A DNA stretch of 64,000 nucleotides, from positions 62,001-126,000 of the forward strand of contig JBGANY010000003.1 of the NCBI GenBank assembly GCA_044222005.1, written 5' to 3'. The position numbers were made by a program, and so were the translations under genes. Of this stretch, positions 51,494-61,559 are shown one piece after another. How positions within the stretch are numbered: position 1 is the stretch's first letter; each line of letters starts with the position of its first letter. This DNA comes from Methylotenera_A sp044222005. GTDB taxonomy: Bacteria; Pseudomonadota; Gammaproteobacteria; Burkholderiales; Methylophilaceae. A model generated the notes under the pieces. That model was not told where the DNA came from. It was given only the letters and a program-made list of their open reading frames with translations, and did not search any database.

Positions 51494-52858
51494 ATGTTAG
51501 AAAATTTAACCGGCCGCTTGCAAGGCGTCATCAAAAATCTGCGTGGTCAGGCAAGGCTTACAGAGGAAAACATTGCCGATGCGATGCGTGAAGTGCGCAT
51601 GGCGTTGCTAGAGGCCGATGTCGCCCTGCCAGTGGTGAAGGAATTTATCGCCAAGGTCAAAGAGCGCGCACAAGGCAAAGAGGTATTGCAAAGCCTGACG
51701 CCGGGCCAGGCCGTGATCGAGGTGGTGAATGACGAATTGACGGCGTTGATGGGTAAAGCCAATGTCGGCTTGAATCTTGCGGCCGTGCCGCCTGCGATCA
51801 TCCTCATGGCGGGTTTGCAGGGTTCGGGTAAAACCACCACTTCTGCCAAACTGGCCAAACTATTAAAAGAACAAAAAAAGAAAGTGCTACTGGCGAGTGC
51901 CGACGTGTACCGCCCAGCCGCGATAACTCAGCTGCAGACTTTGGCTAAGCAGCTTGAGATTGACTGTTTTGACAGCAATGCCAACCAGAAGCCAAGTGAA
52001 ATTGCGGCACAAACGCTCGAACATGCCAAAAAGAATTATTACGATGTGGTCATATTTGACACCGCGGGCCGCTTGGGCATCGATGAAGCCATGATGGCGG
52101 AAATCAAAGCCTTGCACGCGCAGCTTAATCCGATTGAAACCTTGTTCGTGGTAGATGCCATGCAGGGCCAGGATGCGGTGAATACCGCCAAGGCCTTTGG
52201 CGATACGCTGCCGCTGACCGGCGTGGTGCTCACCAAGCTGGATGGTGATGCACGCGGCGGTGCGGCGCTCTCGGTGCGGCACGTAACAGGTCAACCGATT
52301 AAATTTATCGGTGTGAGCGAAAAGGTGGATGGACTGGAGCCGTTTCATCCCGACCGCATGGCAGGCCGTATTCTCGGCATGGGCGATGTGCTGGGCTTGA
52401 TTGAAGAGGCGCATAAAAAAGTCGATCTGGCAGAGGCGCAGAAAGTTGCCGATAAAATCAAATCGGGCAGCAAGTTTGATCTGGAAGATTTTAAAAGCCA
52501 GATGTCGCAAATGCGCAAAATGGGCGGCATGAGCGCGCTGATGGATAAAATGCCTGCGCAAATGGCCAGCATGGCGGCTAAGGTGAATAACGAAGACGCG
52601 GATAAATCGCTGCGCCGCATAGAAGGCATCATCAACAGCATGACTCCGCTGGAACGTAGAAAACCCGAGCTGATCAAAGCCACCCGTAAAAAGCGCATCG
52701 CCGATGGCAGTGGCGTGCAAGTGCAAGAGGTCAACCGCCTGCTGAAACAGTTTGAAGAAACCCAGAAAATGATGAAAATGTTCAGCAAAGGCGGCATGGC
52801 CAAGATGATGCGCGGCCTGGGCGGCATGATGGGCGGAAAATTCCCGGGTATGCGCTAA
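51494..52858 (+). CDS. ffh: Signal recognition particle protein Ffh
   Basis: SRP54-type GTPase that targets nascent inner-membrane proteins, 454 residues. The N-terminal NG domain has GLQGSGKTTTSAKLA (G1), DTAGRLG (G3) and TKLDGDARGG (G4-type). The methionine-rich M domain starts at about 325 and ends in the Gly/Met-rich MRGLGGMMGGKFPGM. GTAACA upstream plus TATAAT (51432-51437) suggests its own promoter. It is ordinary in length and motifs. Confidence 0.97.
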   Translation: MLENLTGRLQGVIKNLRGQARLTEENIADAMREVRMALLEADVALPVVKEFIAKVKERAQGKEVLQSLTPGQAVIEVVNDELTALMGKANVGLNLAAVPPAIILMAGLQGSGKTTTSAKLAKLLKEQKKKVLLASADVYRPAAITQLQTLAKQLEIDCFDSNANQKPSEIAAQTLEHAKKNYYDVVIFDTAGRLGIDEAMMAEIKALHAQLNPIETLFVVDAMQGQDAVNTAKAFGDTLPLTGVVLTKLDGDARGGAALSVRHVTGQPIKFIGVSEKVDGLEPFHPDRMAGRILGMGDVLGLIEEAHKKVDLAEAQKVADKIKSGSKFDLEDFKSQMSQMRKMGGMSALMDKMPAQMASMAAKVNNEDADKSLRRIEGIINSMTPLERRKPELIKATRKKRIADGSGVQVQEVNRLLKQFEETQKMMKMFSKGGMAKMMRGLGGMMGGKFPGMR

Positions 52859-52926
52859 AAACAGTGCGTTGGTTTAGTGACGCGCTTTATTTGCATTTCC
52901 GGTTGATGATTCGTTAAAGTAAAGCG

Positions 52927-55650
52927 CTAGTTTTTGCGGTAAGTTTGAATGATACGTTTGAGTTCCGGCATGCAGGAGCCGCATTCCGTCCCGCATTTGA
53001 GCTTGTTTTGTAAGGTAATCAAATCCGCACCCATTTCAATATTCTCGATAATTTCATTTTGCGATACATCCAGGCAGTTGCATACAATTTTACCGCGTCC
53101 GTGCTGGCCTGTGGGTGGCGCGCTTAAAGGCGCAAGTGCCCAGCGGCGCAATTCATCGCTTAATTGCCCCGAAGTCATCACCTCCTTGAGCCACTCGGTC
53201 GCGAGGGTTTCGCCCACCAGACGTACGCCTGTGACATGACCTTCTTCCACTAGAATACGCTTGGAAATGCCGCGTTTGGCATCGCTGTAATTCAGGCAGG
53301 GCACGTCTTCGGTCATGCCTAAAATCGTATCAATGGTTGCAACCAGGTCAGCATCCACCGCTGTTTCGTGCGCGGCGCGCAAAATCAGCATGCCCAAGTG
53401 TTGCTCAACTGCGCGTCCAAACAAGCCGCAACTGGCATAAGTAAAGTGTGGCAGCAGGGTGCGGATTTTTTCCAATTGTTCCAGATTGTCACAACGGCGC
53501 ATCACCGTCATGTGCCAGGGCAAATCCAGTTTTTCTACTTTAACCGCTGTATGTTTGAGCTCGGGTTGTTTTGAAGTTTTATCAAATGCGGGCGGCATGA
53601 GAGCATTCACGCCCAGGCCATGCATCGACTGTTCGCCCCAATGCATGGCGATAAAGGTCTGCGCGGGTTGTATCTCGTCCGATGCTTCGGCCGTGAGTAT
53701 GATTTGTCCGCGTTTGTTTTGCACCTTGACGATGTCGCCGTTTTTAATCTGGCGGCGCTGCATGTCGTCTGCATTCATATGCAGCACAGGCGCTTCTTCA
53801 TGATTATAAAGCTGCGCGACACGCCCGGTGCGGCTCATGCCGTGCCACTGGTCCCGCAGACGGCCCGTGAGCAAGTGCAGGGGGTGGCGTGCATCGGTTT
53901 TATCCGCAGTGCCTTTGTAGCTGACATTGGCAAAGCGTGCATTGCCATCAGCCGTCGGAAACACACCATCGGTATACAAACGTGCGGCACCGCGATGCGC
54001 ACCCGTTTTGAACGGCCATTGCTGCGGCCCTTGCTGGGTCAGGATGTCGTAACTTAGCCCTGTAATGTCCAAATCACGTCCACGCGTGGTTTCGCGGTGC
54101 TCATTGAAAATGGCTTCCGTATCCTGGTAAGGGAACAGCTTAACGGTTCGAGAGAGCTGAATTTCCAGGCGCTGCGCGAAATCCACTACAATATCCCAGT
54201 CATGTCTAGCTTCCGCAGGTGGCGCTACCGCCGAGGTGACACGGGTAATGCGCCGTTCAGAATTGGTCACTGTGCCTGCTTTTTCGCCCCATGTGCTGGC
54301 GGGTAGCAGTACATCGGCATATTGGCAAGTCTCGGTATTATTGAAAGCGTCCTGCACGACGACGAATTCTGCATTTTTCAGGGCGGCGATCACGTTATTC
54401 AAATCCGGCATGGATTGCGCAGGGTTGGTGCAGGCGATCCAGATGGCTTTGATGTCGCCATTTTTAACTGCATCAAACATTTCCACAGCAGTCTTACCTG
54501 GGGTTTCCGGCACGGATTCTATACCCCACAAACTGGCGATCTCTGCGCGGTGGTCGGCATTGGTCAAATCACGGTGGGCTGAGAGCAGGTTGGCCATGCC
54601 GCCGACTTCGCGCCCGCCCATGGCGTTAGGCTGCCCTGTGAGCGAGAATGGGCCAGCTCCCAGCTTGCCGATTTGACCCGTGGCCAAGTGCAGGTTAATC
54701 AAGGCGGCATTTTTATCTGTGCCGTGAATGGATTGATTCAAGCCCTGACAATACATGGAAAGCGTGGGCCCTGAACCAAACCATTTGGCGGCCTGGATGA
54801 TGTCCTTTTCATGGATGCCACAAATATCTGCCACCATTTTAGGCGTGTATTCGCGCACGGTTTCCTTAAGCGCCTCAAAGCCTGTGGTGTGCTTGTGGAT
54901 GTATTCCATATTCAGCAAGCCTTCCCACAGCATCACGTGCAGCAAGCCGTTAAACAGGGCGACATCGGTGCCGGGGTGAATCGCCAGATGCAAATCCGCC
55001 ATTTGTGCGGTATCCGTGCGGCGTGGGTCCACCACCACAATTTTCATGTCAGGATTTTTGGTTTTCGCGTCTTCGATGCGCCTGAAAATAATCGGATGCG
55101 CAAATGCAGTGTTGCTGCCTGCAATGAATAGGCATTGGGTATAGTTAATGTCATCATAACAGGCCGGCGGCGCATCCGCGCCCAGCGTGGCCTTGTAGCC
55201 TGCCACCGCAGAGCTCATGCACAAGCGCGAGTTGGTATCGACGTTATTGGTGCCGATCAAGCCCTTGGCGAGCTTGTTAAACACGTAGTAATCTTCGGTA
55301 AGCAGCTGGCCTGAAATATAAAAGGCAACGGAATCAGGCCCGTGTTTTTCTATAGTCTGTGCAAATTTTTCTGCCAGATAATCCAGCGACACATCCCACG
55401 AAACGCGTTTGCGCGGCGCGTCTCGCATCAAGCGCATCTCCGGGTAAAGTACACGGTTATCAGGCGTTGCAGTAAGGTGCAGAGTTGCGCCTTTGGTGCA
55501 TAAACGCCCGAAATTGGCGGGGTGATCAGGGTCGCCTTTTACGTGGATAATTTTGTTGTGACCATTTTCAATCTTGGACTCAATAATCACGCCGCAGCCC
55601 ACGCCGCAGTAGCAGCAAGTGGATTTTGTTTCTTTAATCAAAGCTTCCAA
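52927..55650 (-). CDS. nasA: Assimilatory nitrate reductase, molybdopterin catalytic subunit
   Basis: Reduces nitrate to nitrite in the cytoplasm, 907 residues. The N-terminal 4Fe-4S motif CCYCGVGCG and later RLCTKG begin the Mo-bis-MGD domain. The C-terminal molybdopterin-dinucleotide region has HLLTGRLRDQWHGMSRTG and NKRGQIILTAEA. Unusually long for NarB but right for NasA, it ends with a BFD-like [2Fe-2S] domain (about 845-907, VCNCLDVSQNEI and CGTECGSCMPEL). It is the last gene of the nirB operon. Confidence 0.93.
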   Translation of the reverse strand: MEALIKETKSTCCYCGVGCGVIIESKIENGHNKIIHVKGDPDHPANFGRLCTKGATLHLTATPDNRVLYPEMRLMRDAPRKRVSWDVSLDYLAEKFAQTIEKHGPDSVAFYISGQLLTEDYYVFNKLAKGLIGTNNVDTNSRLCMSSAVAGYKATLGADAPPACYDDINYTQCLFIAGSNTAFAHPIIFRRIEDAKTKNPDMKIVVVDPRRTDTAQMADLHLAIHPGTDVALFNGLLHVMLWEGLLNMEYIHKHTTGFEALKETVREYTPKMVADICGIHEKDIIQAAKWFGSGPTLSMYCQGLNQSIHGTDKNAALINLHLATGQIGKLGAGPFSLTGQPNAMGGREVGGMANLLSAHRDLTNADHRAEIASLWGIESVPETPGKTAVEMFDAVKNGDIKAIWIACTNPAQSMPDLNNVIAALKNAEFVVVQDAFNNTETCQYADVLLPASTWGEKAGTVTNSERRITRVTSAVAPPAEARHDWDIVVDFAQRLEIQLSRTVKLFPYQDTEAIFNEHRETTRGRDLDITGLSYDILTQQGPQQWPFKTGAHRGAARLYTDGVFPTADGNARFANVSYKGTADKTDARHPLHLLTGRLRDQWHGMSRTGRVAQLYNHEEAPVLHMNADDMQRRQIKNGDIVKVQNKRGQIILTAEASDEIQPAQTFIAMHWGEQSMHGLGVNALMPPAFDKTSKQPELKHTAVKVEKLDLPWHMTVMRRCDNLEQLEKIRTLLPHFTYASCGLFGRAVEQHLGMLILRAAHETAVDADLVATIDTILGMTEDVPCLNYSDAKRGISKRILVEEGHVTGVRLVGETLATEWLKEVMTSGQLSDELRRWALAPLSAPPTGQHGRGKIVCNCLDVSQNEIIENIEMGADLITLQNKLKCGTECGSCMPELKRIIQTYRKN

Positions 55651-55661
55651 TCTTAAAGCGC

Positions 55662-55991
55662 CTAATCTTTAAGCTCTAAATAAACCACACCATTTTCAAC
55701 TTTGGTATTGAAACAAGCCGTTTCGCCGACATCCGGTTCCTCGGCCTTGCCATCCACCAGGCTGATTTTCCAGGAATGCAATGGGCAAGCTACTTTATCT
55801 CCGTATACAATACCCTGCGACAAAGGCCCACCCTTATGCGGGCAAGTGTTGTTGATGGCAAAAATGCGGTCATCATCGGTACGGAATACGCCGATTTCAA
55901 TGACTTCAGCCTGTTTGTTTTTAGTCCGCACAACGCGCGCGCCCAGTTTAGGAATGTCTTCCAGCGGTGCTACTTTTACCCAGTTACTCAT
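55662..55991 (-). CDS. nirD: Assimilatory nitrite reductase small subunit NirD
   Basis: A Rieske-fold protein of 109 residues, with all four iron-sulphur ligands present (CPH and CPLH in NTCPHKGGPLSQG and VACPLHSWKI). It partners NirB in NADH-dependent reduction of nitrite to ammonium. It starts eleven bases before the nasA end; here it sits between the kinase gene and nasA. Confidence 0.92.
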   Translation of the reverse strand: MSNWVKVAPLEDIPKLGARVVRTKNKQAEVIEIGVFRTDDDRIFAINNTCPHKGGPLSQGIVYGDKVACPLHSWKISLVDGKAEEPDVGETACFNTKVENGVVYLELKD

Positions 55992-56022
55992 ATTTTTTAA
56001 CCTTACGAAATTGCCAATAGTT

Positions 56023-57732
56023 TTATGAAACCATTAGTAAATAAATTAACAACAAATTCAACACGAACGAAAAAATGGCGATCCATTGCCATTTGACCAG
56101 CCTTGCACGCGCAATCAAAGGCGTGCGGGCAGGGGCCAAAATAGGTTTTAACTCGCCTACCTCAAGCGCATGCAGCATTTCTTCTGCGGTTTCAAAGCGT
56201 AACTTTGGGTCACGAGCAACCGCTTTCAGCACGATATTTTCCAGCCAGTAGGGAATGTCCGGGCGGTAGCGCGTCAGTGGCGTTGGTTCACCAAACTTGG
56301 GATGCTGGAACGGCTCAATTTCGCCGTACGGATATTTGCGCGTCAGCAGATGGTAAAGCGTCACGCCCGCGGCATAAATATCGGTTTGCGGGTTGGCCAC
56401 TACACCGTCAAACTGTTCCGGTGCCATAAAACTCGGGGTGCCCGGGTTTTGCAGGGGTTGATCTGGATCGTTGCCAATGATTTCAGTGCCTGTACTGAGC
56501 GCTACGCCCAGATCCAGAATGCGCAAACGCTGGTCGCTGGCCTGATGAATATTGGCAGGCTTAATGTCGCGATGAATAATGCTTAGCCGGTGCAGTGCGC
56601 CAATGCCGCGCATCATGTCGATGCCAATTTTTGCGACGCCCGCGGCGGTAAAGTAATGCCCGCTATCTAGCCGCTGCTGCAAAGTTGCACCTTCGTGCCA
56701 ACTCATGACGAAATAAAGCTTGCTGCGCTTTTCCATCGAAAGCGGTAACACTTGCGGCACGTACTGCGATACCACACGCTTGCCCAGCCATTCTTCGTTG
56801 AGCAAGCCGCTGCTGCTTTCTGCATCATTCGCCAGCAATGGCTGCAGGGTTTTCAGCACAAAAAGCTGTTTGGTGTCCGTTTTGCGTACTTTGTAAAGCA
56901 GGCTGGCGCGCGATTCATGCAGCAGTTCAACCACTTCAAAATCATCAATCATTTCGCCAGCGCCGAGTTTTGGCGGCAGCGCGAGATGTTTGCCGCCCGC
57001 GATGCGCTCTGCCAGCGTATCTGCGCCAAGCGCGTTGATTTTAACCACCACTGCGGTGGAGTTATCGGCACTTTGCTGGTCTAGCGCGGTCTGGGTCAGA
57101 CGCTCGGCAACCATCTTGACGCTGTTAAATTTTAACAGGCTTTCGTGGATGGCTTTATCGCCCAGTGTTTCCCATACGCCATCGCTGAGCAGCGTAAATA
57201 CATCGCCGGCTTGCAATGCGCCTTCGGCAAAATCAATCGCGAGATGCGCATCCAAACCGACGGCGCGCTTGAGTACATGGCGCATATCAGGCCTGTCCCA
57301 GACATGATCCGTCGTGAGTTGTTTTAAGGCGCCATCGCGCAATAAATAAATACGCGTATCGCCTACATGCGCCAAATAGTAGCGTTGCCCGCGTATTACC
57401 AGCAATGAAAGTGTGGTCGCCATGCCGGCCATATCGCGGTTGGCATTGGCCTGCGAGATCAGCCAGCGGTTCGCGGCGGTAATGACTTTCTCCAGCGCTG
57501 TGGGCGGCTCCCAGGTGTCCGGTGTGGCGTAGTAATCGGTAGAAACCGTGCGTACCGTCATCTCGGAGGCTTCACCGCCGCCCGCACTGCCGCTTACGCC
57601 ATCGGCCACGGCAATGAGCGCGCCTTTGATGCTTAATTGCTCGTTGCTGGGCGTGACAACACCAACATAATCTTCGTTACGCGTCCGCGGCCCGGTCAGG
57701 CTGGATTGCCCAATTTCAAATTGAAGCGACAT
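56023..57732 (-). CDS. PP2C phosphatase-Ser/Thr kinase fusion with C-terminal membrane anchor
   Basis: A 569-residue bifunctional signalling protein. The N-terminal PP2C domain (about 5-235) has metal Asp residues in TRNED, VADGVSGSAGGGE (44-45), HVGDTR (Asp125), LLSDGVWE (Asp184) and Asp223. The eukaryotic-type kinase domain (about 265-525) has Lys294, HRDIKPAN (387-394), DLG (407-409) in place of DFG and APE (437-439). The nucleotide loop lacks the usual glycines. A transmembrane helix (549-567) ends the protein. It lies inside the nitrate-assimilation operon; known relatives occur there in other proteobacteria. Confidence 0.88.
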   Translation of the reverse strand: MSLQFEIGQSSLTGPRTRNEDYVGVVTPSNEQLSIKGALIAVADGVSGSAGGGEASEMTVRTVSTDYYATPDTWEPPTALEKVITAANRWLISQANANRDMAGMATTLSLLVIRGQRYYLAHVGDTRIYLLRDGALKQLTTDHVWDRPDMRHVLKRAVGLDAHLAIDFAEGALQAGDVFTLLSDGVWETLGDKAIHESLLKFNSVKMVAERLTQTALDQQSADNSTAVVVKINALGADTLAERIAGGKHLALPPKLGAGEMIDDFEVVELLHESRASLLYKVRKTDTKQLFVLKTLQPLLANDAESSSGLLNEEWLGKRVVSQYVPQVLPLSMEKRSKLYFVMSWHEGATLQQRLDSGHYFTAAGVAKIGIDMMRGIGALHRLSIIHRDIKPANIHQASDQRLRILDLGVALSTGTEIIGNDPDQPLQNPGTPSFMAPEQFDGVVANPQTDIYAAGVTLYHLLTRKYPYGEIEPFQHPKFGEPTPLTRYRPDIPYWLENIVLKAVARDPKLRFETAEEMLHALEVGELKPILAPARTPLIARARLVKWQWIAIFSFVLNLLLIYLLMVS

Positions 57733-57741
57733 CGCGCTAGT

Positions 57742-58953
57742 TTACACCTTCGCAGAGGTGGCCGCTGCGCTACCCCAAGTCGTTCTCCAACGTGTTTTTA
57801 CGCCGCTTAAGCCGATAATGGCCAACACAGCAAGCCCTGCGAAAATCATCAAACCAGCCTGGTAGCTGCCTGTGGTCTGTTTAAAGTAGCCCAAACTCGC
57901 CGCCAGATAGAAGCCGCCTATGCCGCCTGCCATGCCGACCAAGCCTGTCATCACGCCGATTTCCTTTCGGAAGCGTTGCGGCACTAGCTGAAATACCGCG
58001 CCGTTACCCATGCCCAGTACTGCCATCACGGGAATGATAATGGCTAATGCTAATTGATAGGTTGGTTGACCAAAACTCATGACAAATAACAATACTGCAG
58101 CAATCGCGTACATCACGAGCAGGGTGCGGATGCCGCCGATGCGGTCAGCAATCATGCCGCCAACCGGGCGTACAAGCGAGCCTGCAAATACGGCTGCGGC
58201 GGTGCAATAACCCGCAACCACAGGGCCCAGATGGTATAAATCGTTAAAGTAAATGGTGAGCGACGACGCCAAACCGACAAAGCCGCCAAAGGTGACACTG
58301 TAGAAAAACATAAACCACCATGCGTCTTTGTCTTTTAGAATGGCCAGATATTGGCTTAAGGATTTGGCTGGTGGCGCTTCGGGGCTATCTTTTGCGAAAA
58401 CCAGGTAGACCAGCATGGCAATGCCGAGCGGAATTAACGCCAGGCCGAACACATTGTTCCAGCCATAGGCTACGGCCAGGCCGGGAGCAAATAACGCTGC
58501 GAATACAGTGCCTGAGTTGCCTGCACCTGCAATGCCCAAAGCCGTGCCCTGATGCTCTGGCGGATACCAGCGGCTTGCCAGCGGCAGTGCCACGGCAAAT
58601 GCCGCGCCGGCAAAGCCCAGGCCTATGCCCAGCATTAAAGCCTGTTGAAAGGTTTGAATGCCATGGAACCAGGCGACGAGCAGACTCAAGATAACAATCA
58701 CCTGGCCGATTAAACCTGCCATTTTTGGCTTGATTTGATCAACCAGCACACCCATCACAATGCGCAACAGTGCGCCTGCCAGCACTGGTGTCGCTACCAT
58801 TAACCCTTTTTGTGATGGCGAGAGTTGCAAATCTGTCGCCATTTGAACGGCCAGGGGGCCAAGCAACACCCACACCATAAAACTCAAATCAAAATACAAA
58901 AACGCTGAAAATAAGGTGGGTTTGTGCCCGGCTTGCCAAAAACTACTTTTCAT
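57742..58953 (-). CDS. MFS nitrate/nitrite transporter (NarK/NasA type)
   Basis: Major-facilitator nitrate/nitrite transporter with twelve helices, 403 residues. It starts MKSSFWQAGHKPTLFSAFLYFDLSFMVWVLLGPL. The nitrate-signature segments are GFAGAAFAVALPLASRWYPPEHQG (with NS1-like GLGFAGA) and AGNSGTVFAALFAP; GMAGGIGGFYLA is the second signature. The frame is open 39 codons upstream, but AGGA eight bases before the ATG at 58953 sets the start. It lies between nirB and the kinase gene. Confidence 0.92.
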   Translation of the reverse strand: MKSSFWQAGHKPTLFSAFLYFDLSFMVWVLLGPLAVQMATDLQLSPSQKGLMVATPVLAGALLRIVMGVLVDQIKPKMAGLIGQVIVILSLLVAWFHGIQTFQQALMLGIGLGFAGAAFAVALPLASRWYPPEHQGTALGIAGAGNSGTVFAALFAPGLAVAYGWNNVFGLALIPLGIAMLVYLVFAKDSPEAPPAKSLSQYLAILKDKDAWWFMFFYSVTFGGFVGLASSLTIYFNDLYHLGPVVAGYCTAAAVFAGSLVRPVGGMIADRIGGIRTLLVMYAIAAVLLFVMSFGQPTYQLALAIIIPVMAVLGMGNGAVFQLVPQRFRKEIGVMTGLVGMAGGIGGFYLAASLGYFKQTTGSYQAGLMIFAGLAVLAIIGLSGVKTRWRTTWGSAAATSAKV

Positions 58954-58984
58954 ATTGTCATTCCTGATATTAAAACAATGTTTT

Positions 58985-61438
58985 TTAAATGGTGATGGTT
59001 TCAAACTCTTTATGCTGCTCACGTTTTTCCACACGTTCAGCCCAAGGGTTGACCGCGCCCTGCAGAGCATACAGCAAGCGCTCGTAAGCGGCTTTGCGGC
59101 CTTCAGTATCCTCCAGTACGCGCTGTTTTACGTATTCCAGACCTACGCGTTCAATCCAGTGTACAGTGCGGTCTAAATAGCGCGCTTCTTCACGGTAGAT
59201 TTGAATGAATGCGCCCGAGTATTCCAGCACTTCATCATGTGTTTTGACTTTGCACAGGAATTGCGCAACCTCGGTTTTAATACCGCCGTTGCCGCCCACG
59301 TAAATCTCCCAGCCTGAATCCACGCCGATAATCCCGACGTCTTTAATGCCGGATTCAGCACAGTTGCGTGGGCAGCCAGATACGGCAAATTTCACTTTAT
59401 GCGGCGCCCACATGTGATCGAAGGCTTTTTCAATGTCAATGCCCATCTGCGTTGAGTTTTGTGTGCCGAAGCGGCAGAACTCAGAGCCGACACAGGTTTT
59501 GACAGTACGGATACCCTTGGAATAAGCATAACCGGAAGGCATGTCGAGGTCTTTCCACATATCGACCAGATCTTCTTTTTTTACGCCGAGCAAATCGATA
59601 CGCTGGCCGCCTGTCACTTTCACCATTGGCACGGCATATTTGTCGGCCACATCGGCAATTTTACGCAGCTGGTCTGGTGTGGTGACGCCCCCATACATAC
59701 GGGGAACAACCGAATACGTGCCGTCTTTCTGAATATTGGCGTGAACACGCTCGTTAATGAAGCGTGATTGTGGATCATCCACCGCCTCATGTGGCCAGGT
59801 TGAAAGCAGGTAGTAATTAAGCGCAGGTCTGCAAGTTGCACAGCCGTTGGGCGTGCGCCAGCCCATGCCTTTGATGGCGTCCGGGATGTTCAGGTATTTA
59901 TGTTTGCGGATTTCTTCGCGCACTTCTTCATGGTTTTTGTCTGTACAGCCGCACACCGCTTTGCTGGTGGACGGTGGCGCATAGCCGCCACCCAGGGTAG
60001 ATGCCAGAATCTGTTCAACCAAACCTACGCATGAGCCGCAGCTTGAACCAGCCTTGGTTTGTTTTTTTACGTCATCAATAGTGAACAAGCCTTTGTCCTG
60101 AATGGCTTTCACAATGGTGCCTTTGCATACGCCGTTACAGCCGCACACTTCCATTTCATCAGTCATGGCAGCGGCTTTGTTCTGGCCTGCATGCCCCGTG
60201 TTGCCCAGTGAATCCTGACCAAACATCAGGTGATCACGCACTTCATGGATGGCCTTGCCGTCTCTGAGCATTTGAAAATACCACGAACCATCCGTGGTAT
60301 CCCCATATAGCACACCACCAATGATTTTGTCATTTTTGATGACGAGTTTTTTGTAAACCCCGCCAACTGCGTCGTGTAAAACTATTTCTTCGCGTCCATC
60401 CTCAGCGTCTTCATCACTTCTGAAATCGCCAGCACTGAATAAATCGATGCCTGTGACTTTTAATTTAGTGGAGGTGACGGAGCCTTTATATAAGCCGATA
60501 CCAAAATTCGCCAGGTGCGTTGCGCACACCTTGGCCATTTCAAATAGCGGTGCCACCAAACCATATGAAATGCCGCGGTGTGCGACACATTCGCCCACTG
60601 CGTAAATACGCGGGTCGTAGGTTTGCATGGTGTCATTCACTACAATGCCTCTGTTGCAGTAAATGCCTGCAGATTCAGCCAGTGCAAAGTTCGGGCGGAT
60701 ACCTACCGCCATCACCACCAAGTCAGCGGCGATTTCCTGGCCATCGGCAAAGCGCACCGCTTTAACACGTCCTTGTTCATTACCGATCAATTGCTCGGTA
60801 TTTTTTTGCAGTAAAAAGTTGAGCCCTTTGGCTTCCAGATTTTTTTGCAGCATTTTGCCAGCTGTTTTATCCAGCTGTCTTTCCAGCAGCCACTCATTCT
60901 TATGTACCACAGTCACTTCCATGCCCTGTATTTTCAGGCCATTTGCCGCTTCCAGGCCCAGCAGGCCGCCGCCGATGACTACCGCATGCTTGTGCTTTTT
61001 TGCGGCCTCTATCATGTCATTGGTATCTTTAATGTCCCGATAACCAATGACGCCTTCCAGGTCTTTGCCTGGAATGGGGAGTATGAATGGCTTGGAGCCG
61101 GTAGCAAGCAGCAGGCGGTCGTATTCAGCGCTGGTGCCGTCTTCGGCATACACAACGCGGTTTTTGCGGTCGATTTTGTTGATGCGTGCGCCAGTGTAAA
61201 GCGTGATGTTGTTTTCTGCGTACCATTCACGGGTGTTCAGAATAATGTCTTCTATAGTTTGCTCATTGGCCAGCACGGGCGAGAGCATGATGCGGTTGTA
61301 ATTGGGGTAGGGCTCATCACCGAATACGGTAATATCATAAATATCCGGCGCGATTTTGAGCAATTCTTCCACCACGCGCATGCCTGCCATGCCATTACCA
61401 ACAACCACTAGACGCATTTTTGATTCGGTTTTTTGCAT
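58985..61438 (-). CDS. nirB: Assimilatory nitrite reductase large subunit NirB
   Basis: NADH-dependent nitrite reductase, 817 residues. The N-terminal FAD/NAD domain starts RLVVVGNGMAGM and has ATGSKPFILP and a second nucleotide-binding GGGLLGLEAA. A BFD-like [2Fe-2S] pair (CGCNGVC, SSCGSCVG) follows. The C-terminal sirohaem/4Fe-4S domain has TCVGSEFCRFG and SGCPRNCAESGIKDVG. It reduces nitrite to ammonium. The frame is open to 61462; the ATG at 61438 is preferred. It is the first gene after the sigma-54 promoter. Confidence 0.95.
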   Translation of the reverse strand: MQKTESKMRLVVVGNGMAGMRVVEELLKIAPDIYDITVFGDEPYPNYNRIMLSPVLANEQTIEDIILNTREWYAENNITLYTGARINKIDRKNRVVYAEDGTSAEYDRLLLATGSKPFILPIPGKDLEGVIGYRDIKDTNDMIEAAKKHKHAVVIGGGLLGLEAANGLKIQGMEVTVVHKNEWLLERQLDKTAGKMLQKNLEAKGLNFLLQKNTEQLIGNEQGRVKAVRFADGQEIAADLVVMAVGIRPNFALAESAGIYCNRGIVVNDTMQTYDPRIYAVGECVAHRGISYGLVAPLFEMAKVCATHLANFGIGLYKGSVTSTKLKVTGIDLFSAGDFRSDEDAEDGREEIVLHDAVGGVYKKLVIKNDKIIGGVLYGDTTDGSWYFQMLRDGKAIHEVRDHLMFGQDSLGNTGHAGQNKAAAMTDEMEVCGCNGVCKGTIVKAIQDKGLFTIDDVKKQTKAGSSCGSCVGLVEQILASTLGGGYAPPSTSKAVCGCTDKNHEEVREEIRKHKYLNIPDAIKGMGWRTPNGCATCRPALNYYLLSTWPHEAVDDPQSRFINERVHANIQKDGTYSVVPRMYGGVTTPDQLRKIADVADKYAVPMVKVTGGQRIDLLGVKKEDLVDMWKDLDMPSGYAYSKGIRTVKTCVGSEFCRFGTQNSTQMGIDIEKAFDHMWAPHKVKFAVSGCPRNCAESGIKDVGIIGVDSGWEIYVGGNGGIKTEVAQFLCKVKTHDEVLEYSGAFIQIYREEARYLDRTVHWIERVGLEYVKQRVLEDTEGRKAAYERLLYALQGAVNPWAERVEKREQHKEFETITI

Positions 61439-61480
61439 AATTTTTTTACTTGAGCCTGACAATACAATCTAGGTAGCTAT

Positions 61481-61497
61481 GGCAATTAGTATGCCAA
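61481..61497 (-). promoter_or_regulatory. Sigma-54 promoter of the nirB operon
   Basis: TTGGCATACTAATTGCC on the minus strand: GG and GC at exact 10-base spacing and close to the consensus TGGCAC-N5-TTGC. The expected transcription start is near 61471, about 33 bases before the nirB ATG. It is located about 97 and 132 bases downstream of two NtrC-like sites. Confidence 0.75.
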
Positions 61498-61559
61498 TAT
61501 TAATTTTTGTATTTAATACAATTAGTTATGCAATATTAGAGCGTTCTGGCATCCAAAAT

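Noticed and set aside
51887..52726. 279-codon minus-strand ORF opposite ffh
   Set aside because: Antisense shadow of Ffh; His/Phe/Arg-rich composition typical of mirror frames.
53620..54057. 145-codon plus-strand ORF opposite nasA
   Set aside because: Shadow frame across the molybdopterin domain.
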